DNA of 64,000 nucleotides from Ochotona curzoniae (taxonomy: Eukaryota > Chordata > Mammalia > Lagomorpha > Ochotonidae), in assembly GCF_017591425.1 (NCBI RefSeq), contig NW_024465672.1:62001-126000 (forward strand), written 5' to 3'. This document shows, piece after piece, positions 16,750-29,377 of this stretch. The number at the start of each line of letters is the position of its first letter. The stretch's first letter is position 1. The notes under the pieces were generated by a model. That model was not told the origin of the DNA and made no database searches. It worked only from the letters and a program-made list of their open reading frames with translations. Made by a program: the position numbers and the translations under genes.

Positions 16750-18140
16750 AAAATTCAACTAGAAACAGAAGAAAACATGTTTATTCTACACAACCAATAG
16801 GGGACCATTATCCAGGATTTATAAACAGCTTCAGAAACAGTAAAACAAACACCTGTGAAGAAAGAGGTGAAGGAAATGAGCAGGCATTTTTCAGAAGAAT
16901 GAATTCAAATGGTTAATAGGCATAAGAAAAAAAATGCTTAGGCACCCTAGCTGTTAGGGAAACACAAATGCAAATATCATTGAGGTTCCACTAACTCCAA
17001 CGAAAGTGGCCTACATACAGAAATCTTCTAACAACTTCTAACACACCTGCTGTTTTTAGAGGATGTGGGGAGGAAAAGTATCCTATCCTATCCATAGTAG
17101 GTGGGAGTATAGGCTGGTGTAGCCACAATGGACCTAGGGGAAAGGCACCCTACCCCATTGTTGGTGGGAGTGTAGGCTGGAACAATGGAGCTTTTTTTCC
17201 ATCTTAAATATTACACGTTTATTATCGTGTATCCCAGGAGGGTGGTTTATCCAGAAATCAAGAAGAAAATGCAACCAATCAGGAAAGGCATCCTATCCCA
17301 CTGTTGGTGGGAGTGTAGGCTGGTGTAACCACAATGGAACTCAGTATGGAAAGTACTCACACAATGAAAAGTGACCTACCATATGATAGCTATCCCATTC
17401 TGGGAATGTATTCAAAGGAAATGAAATCTGCATATGAGAAAATGATCTGTAATCCAATATTTTACAGCATCACAATCTACAATAGCAAAGACATGGAAAC
17501 TACTCAGAAGCCTGTCCTGTATGAAGGAACTATGATACCTACAATGTCAGGATACACTTAAATATCAGAATGATTTCTGAAGGACTATACTATTATAATA
17601 ATACAGGGAAAAATCAGTGGGGGGAGGAGCTTTGAAGAAAGGAGAGAAACAGCCAGAGCCTATGGAAGAATATCATTAAAAAAAAGAATTTATGGTACAT
17701 CTACTCCATGAAATACTACCCAGCCATTAAAAAGAATGAAAATCTACCATTCACAACAATATGATCCCAACTAGAGGCCATTATGCTCTGTAAAATAAAT
17801 CAACCCCAAAAGGACAAATATCATATGTTCTCTCTGATAGAAGAAAACTTCATGTAACATAAAAGAACAATAGACATATAAGTAAACATGCATCTTAGAA
17901 ACTGTATAATATCATTTTAAGATATGAAGCTGCAATGCAGTGTGCATCTCTACCTTCAAAGCAAAGATGGACTCCCCATGAACTGTTAAATGTATCTTGA
18001 CAATAGGATGCTGGACTCTCTGCCATTGTCCATAGCTACAATGTTAGGATATATAAGATAGGGAAAATCAATGAGGGGAAATTCTGGAGCCCATGGAACT
18101 GTATCAAAAACAAATAATTTTTTAAAAATAGAAGTAAACT
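16750..18140 (+). mobile_element. Rearranged L1 ORF2 3' end and 3' UTR
   Basis: Plus-strand frame pieces such as SAYEKMICNPIFYS and the tail up to aaaacaaataatttttta are the C-terminal part of L1 ORF2 and its 3' UTR. The segment is scrambled: the ORF2 stretch around ttggtgggagtgtaggctgg occurs three times (17100, 17160, 17300), and a 3'-UTR-like piece (17610-17680) is followed by ORF2 sequence again. At least two L1 insertions or local duplications are involved. Confidence 0.8.
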
Positions 18141-18166
18141 TCTTCAGAAATTTTTCAGGCTACAGA

Positions 18167-18183
18167 AGAGAGAGAGAGAGAGA
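18167..18183 (+). repeat. (AG)n microsatellite
   Basis: Eight AG units just 3' of the L1 tail. Confidence 0.9.
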
Positions 18184-18464
18184 TTGAGAGACTGAGGTTA
18201 TTGTCTTTACATGCTAACAGTATAATTATAGCTTATGGACCAAACAAAGTATAAAAATGAATTTATAGAGAAAAGAAACAAGATATGACGATCATCTCAG
18301 CAGTGCAGGTGTCCCTATCAGAGCAGGAGTCAGCATCAAATGAGCCCTCAGTGCTCCAATGACTGGAGTAATTAATTGGTTGCCTTTTTTGTGACTCCTG
18401 CAACAATTACACAGTTGGATTTTGGATCTGGGTTTGGGTTTTGATTTTGGTTTAGTGGTGGGTT

Positions 18465-18496
18465 TGTTGCTGTTGTTGTTGTTGTTGTTGTTGTTT
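18465..18496 (+). repeat. (GTT)n microsatellite
   Basis: About ten GTT units. The long Asn/Thr-rich open frames on the minus strand come from this tract and are not genes. Confidence 0.9.
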
Positions 18497-19661
18497 GGTT
18501 GATTAGTTCGACTGCACTTGGAACGTTTGGCTCCTCGAGCTCTGGTTCCATTGGGGAAAATGCAGCCAGCTCTGAAAGTCCAGGAGACACCCTGAACCTT
18601 CTTATTCTTTGGAAGCCAGCACACACATACATCATGCAGGGTCTTTCATAATAACTAGAGCCTCTCCAATCAGCTGGGCTTCAGGTCAAAGGGATTTGGA
18701 GTAGAATAGATGCTGAGCTCCTCATAGTTCACCACAGAGAAAGAAATCTTCACACACAGAAACAGAGTCCTTTCCCAAACTAAATGCTCCTTCTGAAGGG
18801 ATCAACACAACAATCTTAGCAATTAAACTGCCAGTCCTAGTGTTGTAAAACAGCAGCTAAAGTCCTCACCTTGCAAGTTATGTGAGGCAATTTGGTGGAA
18901 AAAATAGGAAGACAAAAGGAAGAAGGTCAGGAAGAGGGGGCAAGAGACAGGATTAGCTACATGTTGGCCTCCAGCCGGGTGATCAGGGGCTGGGGTACTC
19001 TAGCCATTGCCAGATTGCATTGCAAACTCACTTGAGTTTCTCAAGGCCAGTTTCTGGGATGGATTCTTGAGCAAGTATTATTGATCTGATGCCTTAAACA
19101 TAAACCTGGTTAGTCACAAAGTCGTCAGCTAAAGTAATTGCTTCTACCACGGAGAATGAAAGCAAGAACCTAATCTGTTACCTCCACAATTGTTCTAAGA
19201 TGTTTCTCTTTAATCATAAGATGTTTCTCCCTAATAATAAGATGTATTTACAGCTTAGCTTGAGGAGTGAAAAAGTTAAGACAAAGACCAAGTTGTTTGG
19301 TTTTTGACAACCTTGAGCAACAATAATGGACTGTATTCCACTGAGGCCTTAGGCTACAGCACACAAAGGGCACCTTTCACTTTTTATTACATTAAGCCTG
19401 AAAAAACAGCCCAACGTTGTTTGCTGTCAGCAAATATTTCAATATTTCATGTTACATTGTGTTCCCAAAAAGTCTCAGCATTCTATCATCAACAAAGCAA
19501 ATGTTTCAATGTTATCTTATTTGTGTAATTGAGCAAGTTTGAACTGGTTCTGCAGTTACACGTTTGTTATTTTATTTTATTTTTTTTTTACTGTTTATTG
19601 TGTGTCAGCTATTTTGTAAGACAATAAGAGAGCAGCAATAAGATCTGACATAGGCTTTCAA

Positions 19662-19960
19662 ATAGCAGCTAAAAGTCCTCACCTTGCAAGTGCTGGGATC
19701 CCATATGGGCGCCAGTTCTAATCCCGGTAGCCCCACATCCCACCCACCTCCTTGCCTGTGGCTTTGGAAAGCAGTCAAGGACGGCCCAAAGCTTTGCGAG
19801 ACCCAGAAGAATCTCTAGGTTTTGGCTTTGGATTGGCTCAACTCTGGCCATTGCCCCCACTTGGGCAGTGAGTCAGCAGAAGGAAGATCTTCCTCTCTGT
19901 CTCTCCTCCTCTCTGTATAACTGACTTTCCAACAAAAATAAATAAATATTTTTTTAAAAA
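19662..19960 (+). mobile_element. C-repeat SINE
   Basis: The cagctaaaagtcctcacctt head, ggatcccatatgggcgccag, ctttggaaagcagtcaagg body and aataaataaatattttt tail identify it, plus strand. The first bases of the head are missing. Confidence 0.88.
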
Positions 19961-20282
19961 AGAAAATCAAATACTTGCCATGCTTTCTTAAACATAATTA
20001 GGAGGTTATATTTAAGATTATATTTAAGATTATATTTAATGACATATTGCTTTTTTTTATTCAAAAATGTGTTTCCTCAGTGAAGCTGTATTCTGGTCTC
20101 TGAAAATCAAAGATTAATGAGAACCTATTCTTTCTCTCCAAGCTGAAGCCTGAGGTCAGACTACAGAAACAGAACACAAAGTGATCATCAAAAGGTTCAC
20201 GTAAAATGCATATTATGAAAAATTATGCATAGATTTCAAAAAACGTATGCTCAAAATGAACCTTTTGTTAAGAAAAAAAAAA

Positions 20283-20440
20283 CATTTTTTTAAAATGCAG
20301 CATGACAGGGAGGAAAAGAGAGAAAGAAAGAAGTGTGTCTTCTATCTACTGGGTCACTCTCCAGAGAGCCACAACATCTAAGTCTGAACCAGGTTAAATC
20401 CAGAAGCCGGAAACTCCAGCCTAGGCTGGCTCCAGGTGCT
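20283..20440 (-). mobile_element. Diverged C-repeat SINE fragment, minus strand
   Basis: The aggaaaagagagaaagaaag and tactgggtcactctccagag pieces resemble the reversed SINE 3' half; the 5' half is absent or unrecognisable. Confidence 0.45.
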
Positions 20441-22779
20441 AGGGCCATGTTGTAATTCCTTCCCCAGCAAGTTAACAGAGTTGAATTGTAAGAACAGATA
20501 GGACTCAAAATCATCTTTCTATTCAATCATTCCTATACACTTTGTAGATTTTCTAGCCAAGAGTGTATACCTTAGGCAAGAAGAGGTACAAGAACAGGTG
20601 CAGGGAATATAAAACAGTTCAGTGTTTGAGCTTGTTATCAGAAGATATTCCAGGTAAAATTATTCACACCATTGTGTTTGGAGGAACCCACACCACCACT
20701 CGATAAATCAAAGCTGCAAGAAACTAATTTAAGTCAGATCTTAAACATGCAGTGTATGAAGACCTGGTGCTACAACACGAAGGGCCTTCCTGAACCCTCC
20801 TGGGCCCTCACCCCCCACCACAATCCAATCCTTATTATACATGCCCTTACAAGCTGCTTCTCAGAGAGGCTACTCTTGAGATAAGTAAACCTTCCCTGTT
20901 TCTCTTTTCTCTTCTTACCAGAAAGCTTTCCTCTGAACAACTTCCACTCAAACCCTATTATTTGGCACCACTCCTTATTGAAATTGGTGAACCCCAACAC
21001 AACTGGAAATGAAGCAATTGGAAACAGCAGCTTGTCCATGGTTTGCCCCATCTTGTCCGTATGGGATGCTTGATGTGGCACCGAGCAATTCTGAGTTGCT
21101 TACTCAAAAGTCCAAGGGGTGAAAATGACCAACTGAACCACTTTCTATCTAACACCTCATGAAATCAAGGAGTGAGTTAATTGAGACTGCTTCATAACAA
21201 ATCTCTAAGACATGCTAAAAATCAAAACCAGAGAGGAAGTACACAATCAGGAAAGAATCGACAATTAAAAAGTGTCAGACTTTTCCCAGGACAGTGGGAA
21301 AAATATCAAGTCCGCTCTAGGATTAAGAATTGCAAAAGCAGCAGCCCAGGAAATGCCCAGGCTTGGTTTTCTGGGTTATTTGACTTTGTTCAGTCTGAAT
21401 CTCATAAGTTTGACACCATTTCAAGTTTAAAGATCTCTACAGGGAACAGCTAGAAAATAATAGAAAATGTTGTCATTTGTGGAATTATGTCTGAAACTTA
21501 ATTTTTCTGCATTTGTGCTCTCCTTCATGGTGTGTGAGATTTACCACTTTTCTATGTCTGTTCAGTTGGAAACAGATCCTTACTTCCTGTGTACTGGGTC
21601 ACCATTGCTAAGCACTGGTAAACTCCCCCTGTGGGGAAGCCTGATTGCCTTCTGTGTCCTCATGGTCCAATTAGAAATAAAGTGTAGTCCTTCCAAAACC
21701 ACCATACAAAAAAAGAAAAAAGAAAGAATAGCTTGAAATAGTTTGAACGAGAAGCTCTTCACACATGTAAGGAGAGGTAAAGAGAAAGGGCCTGAGAACC
21801 CACAAGAATGCTCAGCCCATTACCAGATGCCACAGCCCTCCGTCTGTATGTAGAAGCAGCCTGCTAACAGGTGTGCTAACACACTAGGCATTATTTGTGC
21901 AAGGACTAGCTATGAGGAAAGGGGGGCGGGGGTGAGTTTCCTCTCTATCCTGTTCCAGGTGGAGAGGAGGATTAAAATGGTGCATCTGGCATTCACCATC
22001 CTGGTTTAGCTCATTGGAAGGCACATGTCGGAAGCACATGTCAAAGGTTTGAGAGCCAATCTTGAGGAACTCCCACCCTCAGGAAAAGGCCAAAGAGGAA
22101 GAAAGCATGCAACAGTAGAATCAGTCCCCAGTGATGGCTGCAAGTTGGGACACCAAGGAATTATCCTTCATTAGGAACATTATACAAATATGTTGCTAAA
22201 ACTTCCACAGAAGTAAGCAGGATAAGGTAAGATGCAGAAGAAACCAGAACAAAAGCCCTCTGCCTCCTTGCTGAGACTAAGCCAATCTTAGACAAAAATT
22301 CTTAGAGCCCTAAAACCAGGGATTTCAGCTGGTTCTAAGCACCTTCCAAGCATCTGGAGAAAGCCCCAGAGACTGGCTATCAGTCCTGGGATGAATCCTT
22401 CTAAATTGGTGGAGACTGGCTTCACAGTGTGGGACAACTGAAACGGGATAAAAGATGAGACAGATGACAAAAGGATACAAAGGCAGGTGGTTTACTGGCC
22501 ATAGCTATTTAGCCTCCTCCAGCTAAGGAGGGACAAGGGAAATTGCATCAGATGAGTAACCCTCATCCCCAATGCCTAACCAAAACTAGGCCACCTGCCA
22601 GATGAGAGCCTAACCAATGTGCATTCTACAGAATGAGGAGACCCTTCATATGGGAGTATCCAAGTCAGCAAGGGTTTTCCCTATTCCTGTAAGTTACCCT
22701 TGATAGAGGGAGATGCAAGGGGCCAGGGCTCCCCAATTAGCTCTTTATGATGAAGTCCAAATCTCCCCCCATAGACTCC

Positions 22780-22870
22780 CTGGCTACCCTGGAGATAGAA
22801 ATGGTGAAAGGCAAGTTTTGTTTGATGCTGGAGGCAAATACAATACATTGATCACTAAAATAGATTGTCT
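22780..22870 (+). mobile_element. Possible gamma-retrovirus-like protease remnant
   Basis: A short frame reading VLFDAGGKYNTLITK resembles the retroviral aspartic protease active-site block, with the expected DTGA changed to DAGG. Read with the reverse-transcriptase-like piece 0.8 kb downstream on the same strand, it suggests an old ERV1 pol region split by a SINE. Alone the match is too short to be decisive. Confidence 0.4.
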
Positions 22871-22881
22871 TTAAAAGTGAG

Positions 22882-23190
22882 TGTAGGAGTTGGTATATTG
22901 GCTCAACTGGCTAATACTCTACCTCCAAGTGCAGGCATCCCCAACTGTTCCACTTCCCATCCAACTTGTTGCTGTGGCCTGGGAGAGCAGAGGAGAATAG
23001 CCCAAAGCCTTGAGACCCAGCACCCCCATTGGAGACACACAAGAAGCCCCTGGCTCCTGGATTCAGATCAGCTCATCTCCAGCCATTGCAGTCATTTGGG
23101 GAGTTAAACAGCAAACTGAAGATCGTTCTCTCTTCTCTCCTTGCTCTAATAATCTGCCTTTCCAACAAAAATGAACAAATAGTTTTTGAA
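22882..23190 (+). mobile_element. C-repeat SINE (diverged)
   Basis: gttggtatattggctcaactgg head, ccacttcccatccaactt body, and aacaaaaatgaacaaatag tail. It separates the two pol-like pieces. Confidence 0.78.
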
Positions 23191-23639
23191 AAGTGAGTGT
23201 GATGTTAACAGAGTGCTAGGGAAAGATACAATGAAGAAATTTCTGGAAATGTTGACAATAAAGTAAGTTTTAAAGTTGTGACCCTCTTGCTCCTTTATGT
23301 CCCCATATGTCCCATCACAGTTTTGGAAAGATATTGATAACTAATTTGGTATTACTGTGTATTGAGGCAAGACCAAGTAAAAGTAGAAAGTTCCAAGGAG
23401 ACAAAAAGGGAATTGTTTCTCTCATACGGCACATAAACATCCTGAACTCATTCTATCAGATATTTTAGCTTGGATTAATCCTAATATATGAACCCTAGGT
23501 TAGGTTGGACAGGTTGTCAACACTTGACCTGTACAGATGATACTAAAACAAACTAATCATTGGGCCATAGTTATGAAATGTCACCAGAGACTCGAAGCAA
23601 GAGCTAGAATCTTACAGTCTTAATGAACCTCCTTAGAAA

Positions 23640-23950
23640 TTAATCAGACCATGTATAGGTCCCACATCTTTATGTGACCTATTAAGAAACCTGGATCTAA
23701 TGAGTGTATATTTATACAGGGCCTTATAGGTATGAATGAAGTAGATCAGCGTATTCACCATTGCATAGAACCCAGTCCTTAGGGTCTGTGGGCCAGTTTG
23801 CCAGAGGATACAATAACATCTTAGATGTAGAAGATGCATTTGTTCACATTCCTTTAGCTCTGAGTCCCAAGAGCTATTTGCTTTTGAATAAGACCCCAGT
23901 GAGGAATTTCAACTAGTGAGGACTTCAACCTTGATGGACGGCAGTAAAGA
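23640..23950 (+). pseudogene. Degenerate ERV1 (gamma-retrovirus-like) reverse transcriptase fragment
   Basis: The plus strand encodes, across frameshifts, MNEVDQRIH, LPEDTI and ILDVEDAFVHIPL, in the order and spacing of the RT fingers/palm of gamma-retroviral pol (family motif L-D-x-K-D-A-F followed by x-I-P-L). Lys of the motif is Glu here, and several stops follow. The YXDD active-site block is not recognisable downstream. No LTRs are visible for it, so this is an old internal fragment. Confidence 0.6.
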
Positions 23951-24469
23951 GTCAAAAACTCCACCAAGCCTGTGAATAGAGTAGATTAGAATGCTGACTG
24001 TGCAGACACTGTTGAAGCACAGGAAAGGAAGGAGGGTTGTAGGGGTGTGTAGCATATGGCAAGGACAGTGAGCTTGTCTTCTTGGACCTGTGCCTGTGGA
24101 AGACATGAAATCTGTTCCCTTTACAGTACTAAAAATTTTAAAAGACTAAAAAGGACATGATGAAGAAGATTAAAAAAAAAAAAGACATGATTTGGAGGAA
24201 AATTTTGAGCAGCAAGTTGGGAGGGCTTAAACAAGAAAATAGTTGTATGGTATGTGGGAATGCTCCTACCTCTAACAGTGAATGCTTTTGTTAACACTTA
24301 TCTGGCACAAAGCAGAGAGCATAACCAAAAACAGGGAGCCATCAAGTCCCAGGCTTTAAACTTTCTCAAGGCTAACAAAGCCTGCTGAGACTAAATGGAC
24401 AGTCCTGGCTCCAGCTAACACCAGCAGAACAATGTCAGGCACTGCTGCGACACCTGGCTCCTGCTCTGG

Positions 24470-24690
24470 GGGCAGCTGAGAGTGAGACAGCATTTGGGGA
24501 GGGACATAGGCAAGGGATACCTCTTTGTTTCATCTTGGTCTCCCACATGCGTGCAGAGGTGCTATCACTTGGAGCATCTTCTGCTGGTTTTCCAGATGCA
24601 TTATGAGGATACTGCTGAAACAGAATATATACAGGATGCTGGCATAGCAGGCCACAACTTCATTCACTACACCACAATGTCAACCCAGAA
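24470..24690 (-). mobile_element. Old C-repeat SINE, minus strand
   Basis: tctcccacatgcgtgcagag, catcttctgctggttttccag and the reversed head (ccacaacttcattcactac) follow the reversed SINE order but with heavy divergence. Confidence 0.6.
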
Positions 24691-24769
24691 TTTTTTTTTT
24701 TTAGTTTTAAATACAAGCTAATTCTTTGTAATGTTTTTTTCAGTAGCATATTTACTCTTCATTTTCTTC

Positions 24770-25590
24770 TTTCCCTTTCATTATTATTATCATCATTTTA
24801 TGATACAGTTCCATAAGTCCTGGGATTTCCCTTATTCCATCTTAAATCCCCTCCCATTGAGTTCCCCCATATCATTACAATAGCATAGTTCCTAATAAAT
24901 AGTGATAAGTCCATCATTGCAGGCATGGACAATGGCAGAGAGTCCAGTGTCCCATGGTCAAGACACATCCAACAGTTTAAATGGAAGTCTATCCTCGATT
25001 CAGAAGTAGAGATGCACACTGCACTGTATCCTCACATCTGAACATGACGGGCTCCCTTACACAGTCACCATATATGCCCCCCAGGTGAAAAGCCATGAAA
25101 CAAAATCAACAACAGGAGGAAAAATAGAAATTTACAATGCCATGATGTTAAACAGCATGCCACTGGATATGATAGTCTCCAGTACACAGTTACTATACAC
25201 CCCCTTAAGTGAAAAGCCATCAAACAAAACCAACAACAGGAAGAAAAGAAGAAATTTATAATGCCATGAAGTTAAATAACATGCTACTGAATGACATGTA
25301 CCACTGAAGAAATGAAAATCAAGAACTTTCTTTAAAAAATGATGCTGCTGTATGATCTATGAGTCAGTGAAGAATTTAATAAGAATAAAAGTTGTTTTGG
25401 AGAAATAAAAATAAAAGCAAAAACATAAAAATTCATGAAATATAGTTTCCACTGATCTTTGCTAATGGGATGTATCTCCTGTAGGCAAGAAATATATGGG
25501 CATGTTTTTTTTTTAATCCAGTCTACTAATCTAAGATATTTGATGAATGATTTTAGGCCATTTGCATTCAGAGTTAGCATGAATAGGTAG
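24770..25590 (-). mobile_element. Internally deleted L1, minus strand
   Basis: The minus strand starts with L1 ORF2 N-terminal residues (LTLNANGLKSFIKYLRLVDW, 25578-25520) and jumps directly to the 3' UTR (25430-24780), skipping most of ORF2. The 3' UTR holds a near-duplicate block (caacaacaggaggaaaaata / caacaacaggaagaaaagaa). Confidence 0.78.
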
Positions 25591-25644
25591 TAATTTGGTC
25601 CTGTTACTCAGCAATGATTTATTCATTGATTTCATCTTCTTTAT

Positions 25645-25965
25645 TATTTTTTTTAAAGATTTGTTTATTTTTATTAGAAATTCAGAATCACAGAGGAGAG
25701 CCAGAGAGAGAAAAATCTGTCTGCTGGTTCACTCCCCAAGTGGCCACAGCTGCTGGATCCAATCTGACCCAAAAGCAGGAGGCAGGAGCTTCCTCGAGGT
25801 CTCCTACTCTGGTGCAAGATCCCAATGACCTGGGCCATTCTCCCAGGCCACAAGCAGGGAGCTGGATGGGAAGTGGAGCAGGTAGGCAGAAACTTGTGCC
25901 CAAATAGGATTCTTGTGTGTTCAGGTGAGGATTTAGCCACTAGCCTACCATACCAGGCCCACATA
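25645..25965 (-). mobile_element. C-repeat SINE, minus strand
   Basis: The ttttttttaaagatttgttt start, gctggttcactccccaagtg body and final taccataccaggccc give a full-length reversed copy lying between two L1 pieces. Confidence 0.9.
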
Positions 25966-26049
25966 TGCACTATTTCTGGTCATGAGATGCTCTGTGCCAG
26001 CTACAACACCATCATTAGATGCCAAACTAATGAGACCCACTCATTCTTA

Positions 26050-26627
26050 AACTGTAAACTGAAGGTCCCATTTGCTTATTCTGTTCTCAACTGCTATTGC
26101 TTTTGGTGTCCTTCTTAGAAAGTTGGGTCCTACTCCTAGGTCTTACAGGGTATTTCCTACATTTTCTTGCAAGAGTTTGAAGGTTTCTGGATGTAGGTTT
26201 AGGTCTTTTATCCATGTAAATTGGATCTTAGTGTATGGTGATAGATGTGGGTCTATCTTTTTGTTTCTACAGGCTATCAGCCAGTTGTCCCAACAACATT
26301 TACTAAAGAGGCCTTCCCATTTGCTTGCACTGACATTGGTCTTTTTTTGTCAAAGATTAATTGGCTGAATCTGTGTGGGTTCCCTTTTGGTGCTTCTATT
26401 CTATTCCATTGATCTTCCTCTCTATCTTCGTGCCAGTACCAGGTTGTTTGATAATTACTTCTCTATAGTATGTCCAGAGGTCCGGGATTGTGATTCCCCC
26501 TGCTAACTTCTTATTCTTCAGGATGGTTCTAGCTATTCGTGGTTTTTTGTGCTTCCAGATGAACTTTTGAATCATTGTATCCAGTTCCGTGAAGAATGTT
26601 TTGGGCAATTTGATTGGAATTGCCTTG
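26050..26627 (-). mobile_element. Inverted 5' segment of an L1 (ORF2)
   Basis: The minus strand encodes ORF2 residues such as [19 protein letters not shown] and the GGITIPDLWTYYREVIIK block, running from 26627 down. It joins head-to-head with the forward ORF2 sequence beginning at 26628. The low-coordinate end is approximate. Confidence 0.85.
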
Positions 26628-27837
26628 AAACTAAGAAGCTTCTGTACAGCAAGGGAAACAATCAACAAAGTAAAAAAGCAACCCACAGAGTGGGAGAAGA
26701 TCTTTGCACACTATATAGGCGATAGGGGGCTAATTTCTAGGATATACAAAGAACTTCAAAACAACCAAAAAACCAAAACAAACAAGCCACTCAAGAAATG
26801 GGCAAGGGAAATGGGCAAACATTTCAGAAAGGAACAAGTCCAAATGGCAAACAAACATATGAAAAAATGCTCCAGTTCCCTGGCAATAAGGGAAATCCAA
26901 ATTAAGACATCAATGAGGTACCACCTAACACCAGTAAGATTGGCCCACATAAACAAGAACACCAATGACACTTGTTGGTAAGGATGCAGGGAAAAGGGAA
27001 CCCTATTCCACTGCTGGTGGAGCTGCAAATTGGTACAGCCTTTATGGAAATCAGTCTGGAGAACACTCAAACAACTCAAAATCTGCATACCATATGACCC
27101 AGCAATAGCACTCCTAGGAATATATCCAAAACACCTGTTTTACGACAAACCAACATGCATCCCTATGTTCATAGCAGCACAATCAGTAATTGCAAAAACA
27201 TGGAAGCAACCGAAATGCCCATCAGCAGAAGATTGGATAAGAAAGCTTTGGTTCATCTACTCCATGGAATACTACTCAGCTATTAAAAAAAACAAAATGC
27301 AGTTCTTTGTGGCTAAATGGGCCCAACTGGAAACTATAATGCTAAGGGAAATGAGCGAATCCCAAAAGGTTAGATACCGCATGTTTGCCTTGATTTAACC
27401 TGTAATTTTTGTTTGGTTGTTGGTTATTTTTTGAACCTGTCACTGATACTGTCTCAACCCAGATGTTTCGAAGAATTGAACTTACATTATTTTTAACATA
27501 TTGTTTACTCAATTCTATGTCAATTAATTCCATAATGTTGTATATTGATACGGAGGTTTTGTTGGGGCTTTTAACTGACCGGAACTTTACTCTGTTAGCT
27601 CTACCTTCAGACTAGAGAAGGTCTCCCCAAGAGGCCACTGAACTTATCTGGACAATAAGATGCTGGACTTTATGCTAGGTATATGCTAGCAATGAAGGAA
27701 TCTCAACTGAACTTGAACTGTGGTTATGCAGCAAGGTGGAGGAATCCACTATGGTGGGAGGGGTGGGGAGAATCCCCAGTGCCTATAAAACTGTATCACA
27801 TAATACAATGTTAATAACAATAAAAAACAGGTATTAA
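26628..27837 (+). mobile_element. L1 3' end: ORF2 C-terminus and 3' UTR
   Basis: Plus-strand frames [39 protein letters not shown] and FIYSMEYYSAIKKNKMQF are the L1 ORF2 C-terminal region, nearly intact. The 3' UTR follows and ends in ataaaaaacaggtattaaaaaa. Among the best-preserved L1 ends in the window, so probably the youngest. Confidence 0.9.
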
Positions 27838-28700
27838 AAAAGCTGTAAACTGAAATGAACCTCTTTCCTTCACAAGCTGAAATCTTAAATGGATTCACTG
27901 TTTCTCTCATCAGCGTCATTAAAGCAGGACAACCTCAGACAATCAGATAAAACACATGCTTTGAACTGAATGGACTCTCGCTGCAATAAGAGATGTAGCC
28001 TGCCTAGGCAGAGAAACACCACAGCAGCTAGTTCCATATCCATGAGAACCTGCTTTGGGTAACTGATACACAGTCAAGCAGGATGTGTCACCCAGGGACT
28101 AACTAACTGCTAACAGTGACTGTTAGGGTCATGCTCTGAGGATTTGGCTTCCCATGTTTCTCTATTGGGTCTGTTCTGCAGCCTCTTTTGAATCAGCATG
28201 TCACCCTGTCAGTACCAATGAGTCAAGAACTGGCTCGGCTATCAGCTGGACTTCAGGAGGCCTGGATCTGGCTGCTGTTACTTGCCCTGGGAAGTGAAAT
28301 AGAGGTAGCATCAAAAGAACAACAAGTCCACAGAACATAAAGGTCTTTCAGAATCCAGAGTTGATTCATTTTGTCCTTTGTGTTTCTCGAAAACAGCCAA
28401 AATTTAAATTTTCTATTTCAACTGAGAGAAAGAGAAAGATACTCCATAAGCCAGCTAAGGTTTTAATGGATTACAAGTCCACTTGCTTTCCTAACCAATT
28501 TGTGCCCTGCTGGCTGGGAAAGCAGGAAATGTATGAACTGAAATCTTCCCTCTGTGTGCTACAGAATGGAGTTAGTTCTCTATGGGTCCCCAACTCCTTC
28601 AGTTTGATTTGGTGCACTTTGACACAATAAGCATTTAGTACCACTAATTAGATTTTTGAAGGTGGTAGGTGGGAGTATTTAATGAAAATAAATGAATGTT
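27838..28700. other. Intergenic, unassigned
   Basis: No recognisable gene or repeat family between the L1 tail and the next SINE. Confidence 0.4.
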
Positions 28701-29010
28701 GGGCCCTGTGCAGTGGTTGAAGTCCTCAACTTGAACATGCTGGGATCCTATATGGACGTCGGTTATAAACCCGTTAGCTCCACTTCCCATCCAGCTCCCT
28801 GCTTGTGGCCTGGGAAAGCAATGGAGGATGGCCCAAAGCCTTGGGACCCTGCACCCACGTGGGAGACCTGGAGGAGGTTCCTGGATCCTGGCTTCGGATC
28901 GGCACAGCACTGGCCACTGCAGTCACTTGGGGAGTGAATCATTGGACAGAAGATCTTCCTCTCTGTATATCTGACTTTGCCATAAAAACAAATAAATTGA
29001 AAAAATAAAT
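28701..29010 (+). mobile_element. C-repeat SINE
   Basis: gggccctgtgcagtggttga head, agctccacttcccatccagc and cacccacgtgggagacctgg body, and aaacaaataaattg tail; full length, plus strand. Confidence 0.92.
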
Positions 29011-29377
29011 ATACAAATCTTGCTTGTATGTTTCCTGTGTTTCTAGCCCTGTAATAGACCCTGAAGATACAATTAAAAAGAGATTAAGAGTCACGCTGCA
29101 ACACACTTGCATAGAGAAACTGAAGCTTTCTTACCCTAATGTAACATTTTCACAAAATAACTAACCTCTGGTTACCATTGGGAAACCAGCACCGCCAAAG
29201 CAGGTACCACCATCAGTTTCCTCTAAGAGTTTTTCTCCAGACACTTGGGTTAAATGCACATGCTTGATGATTCCAAGACTCTGTTGTCTGGAGAGAAAAG
29301 TGTCTTAGAGACATAATTTGCAACAGTGTGCTTGTCTGGAGGAGGGTGGTAAAGGAGGCAATAGTTGTGACAAATAT

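Larger units (their letters stand above)
18500..22740. other. Intergenic sequence between GLB1L3 and the upstream paralogue, mostly unassigned
   Basis: Apart from the SINE copies noted separately I recognise nothing in this stretch. A short SINE-like head piece (18845-18882, cagctaaagtcctcaccttgc) resembles the start of the copy at 19662. The AT-rich repeat of tatatttaagat (20008-20040) is a minor local duplication. Confidence 0.4.

Noticed and set aside
18292..18635. Asn- or Thr-rich open frames on the minus strand
   Set aside because: They arise from the (GTT)n tract and have no coding-like context.
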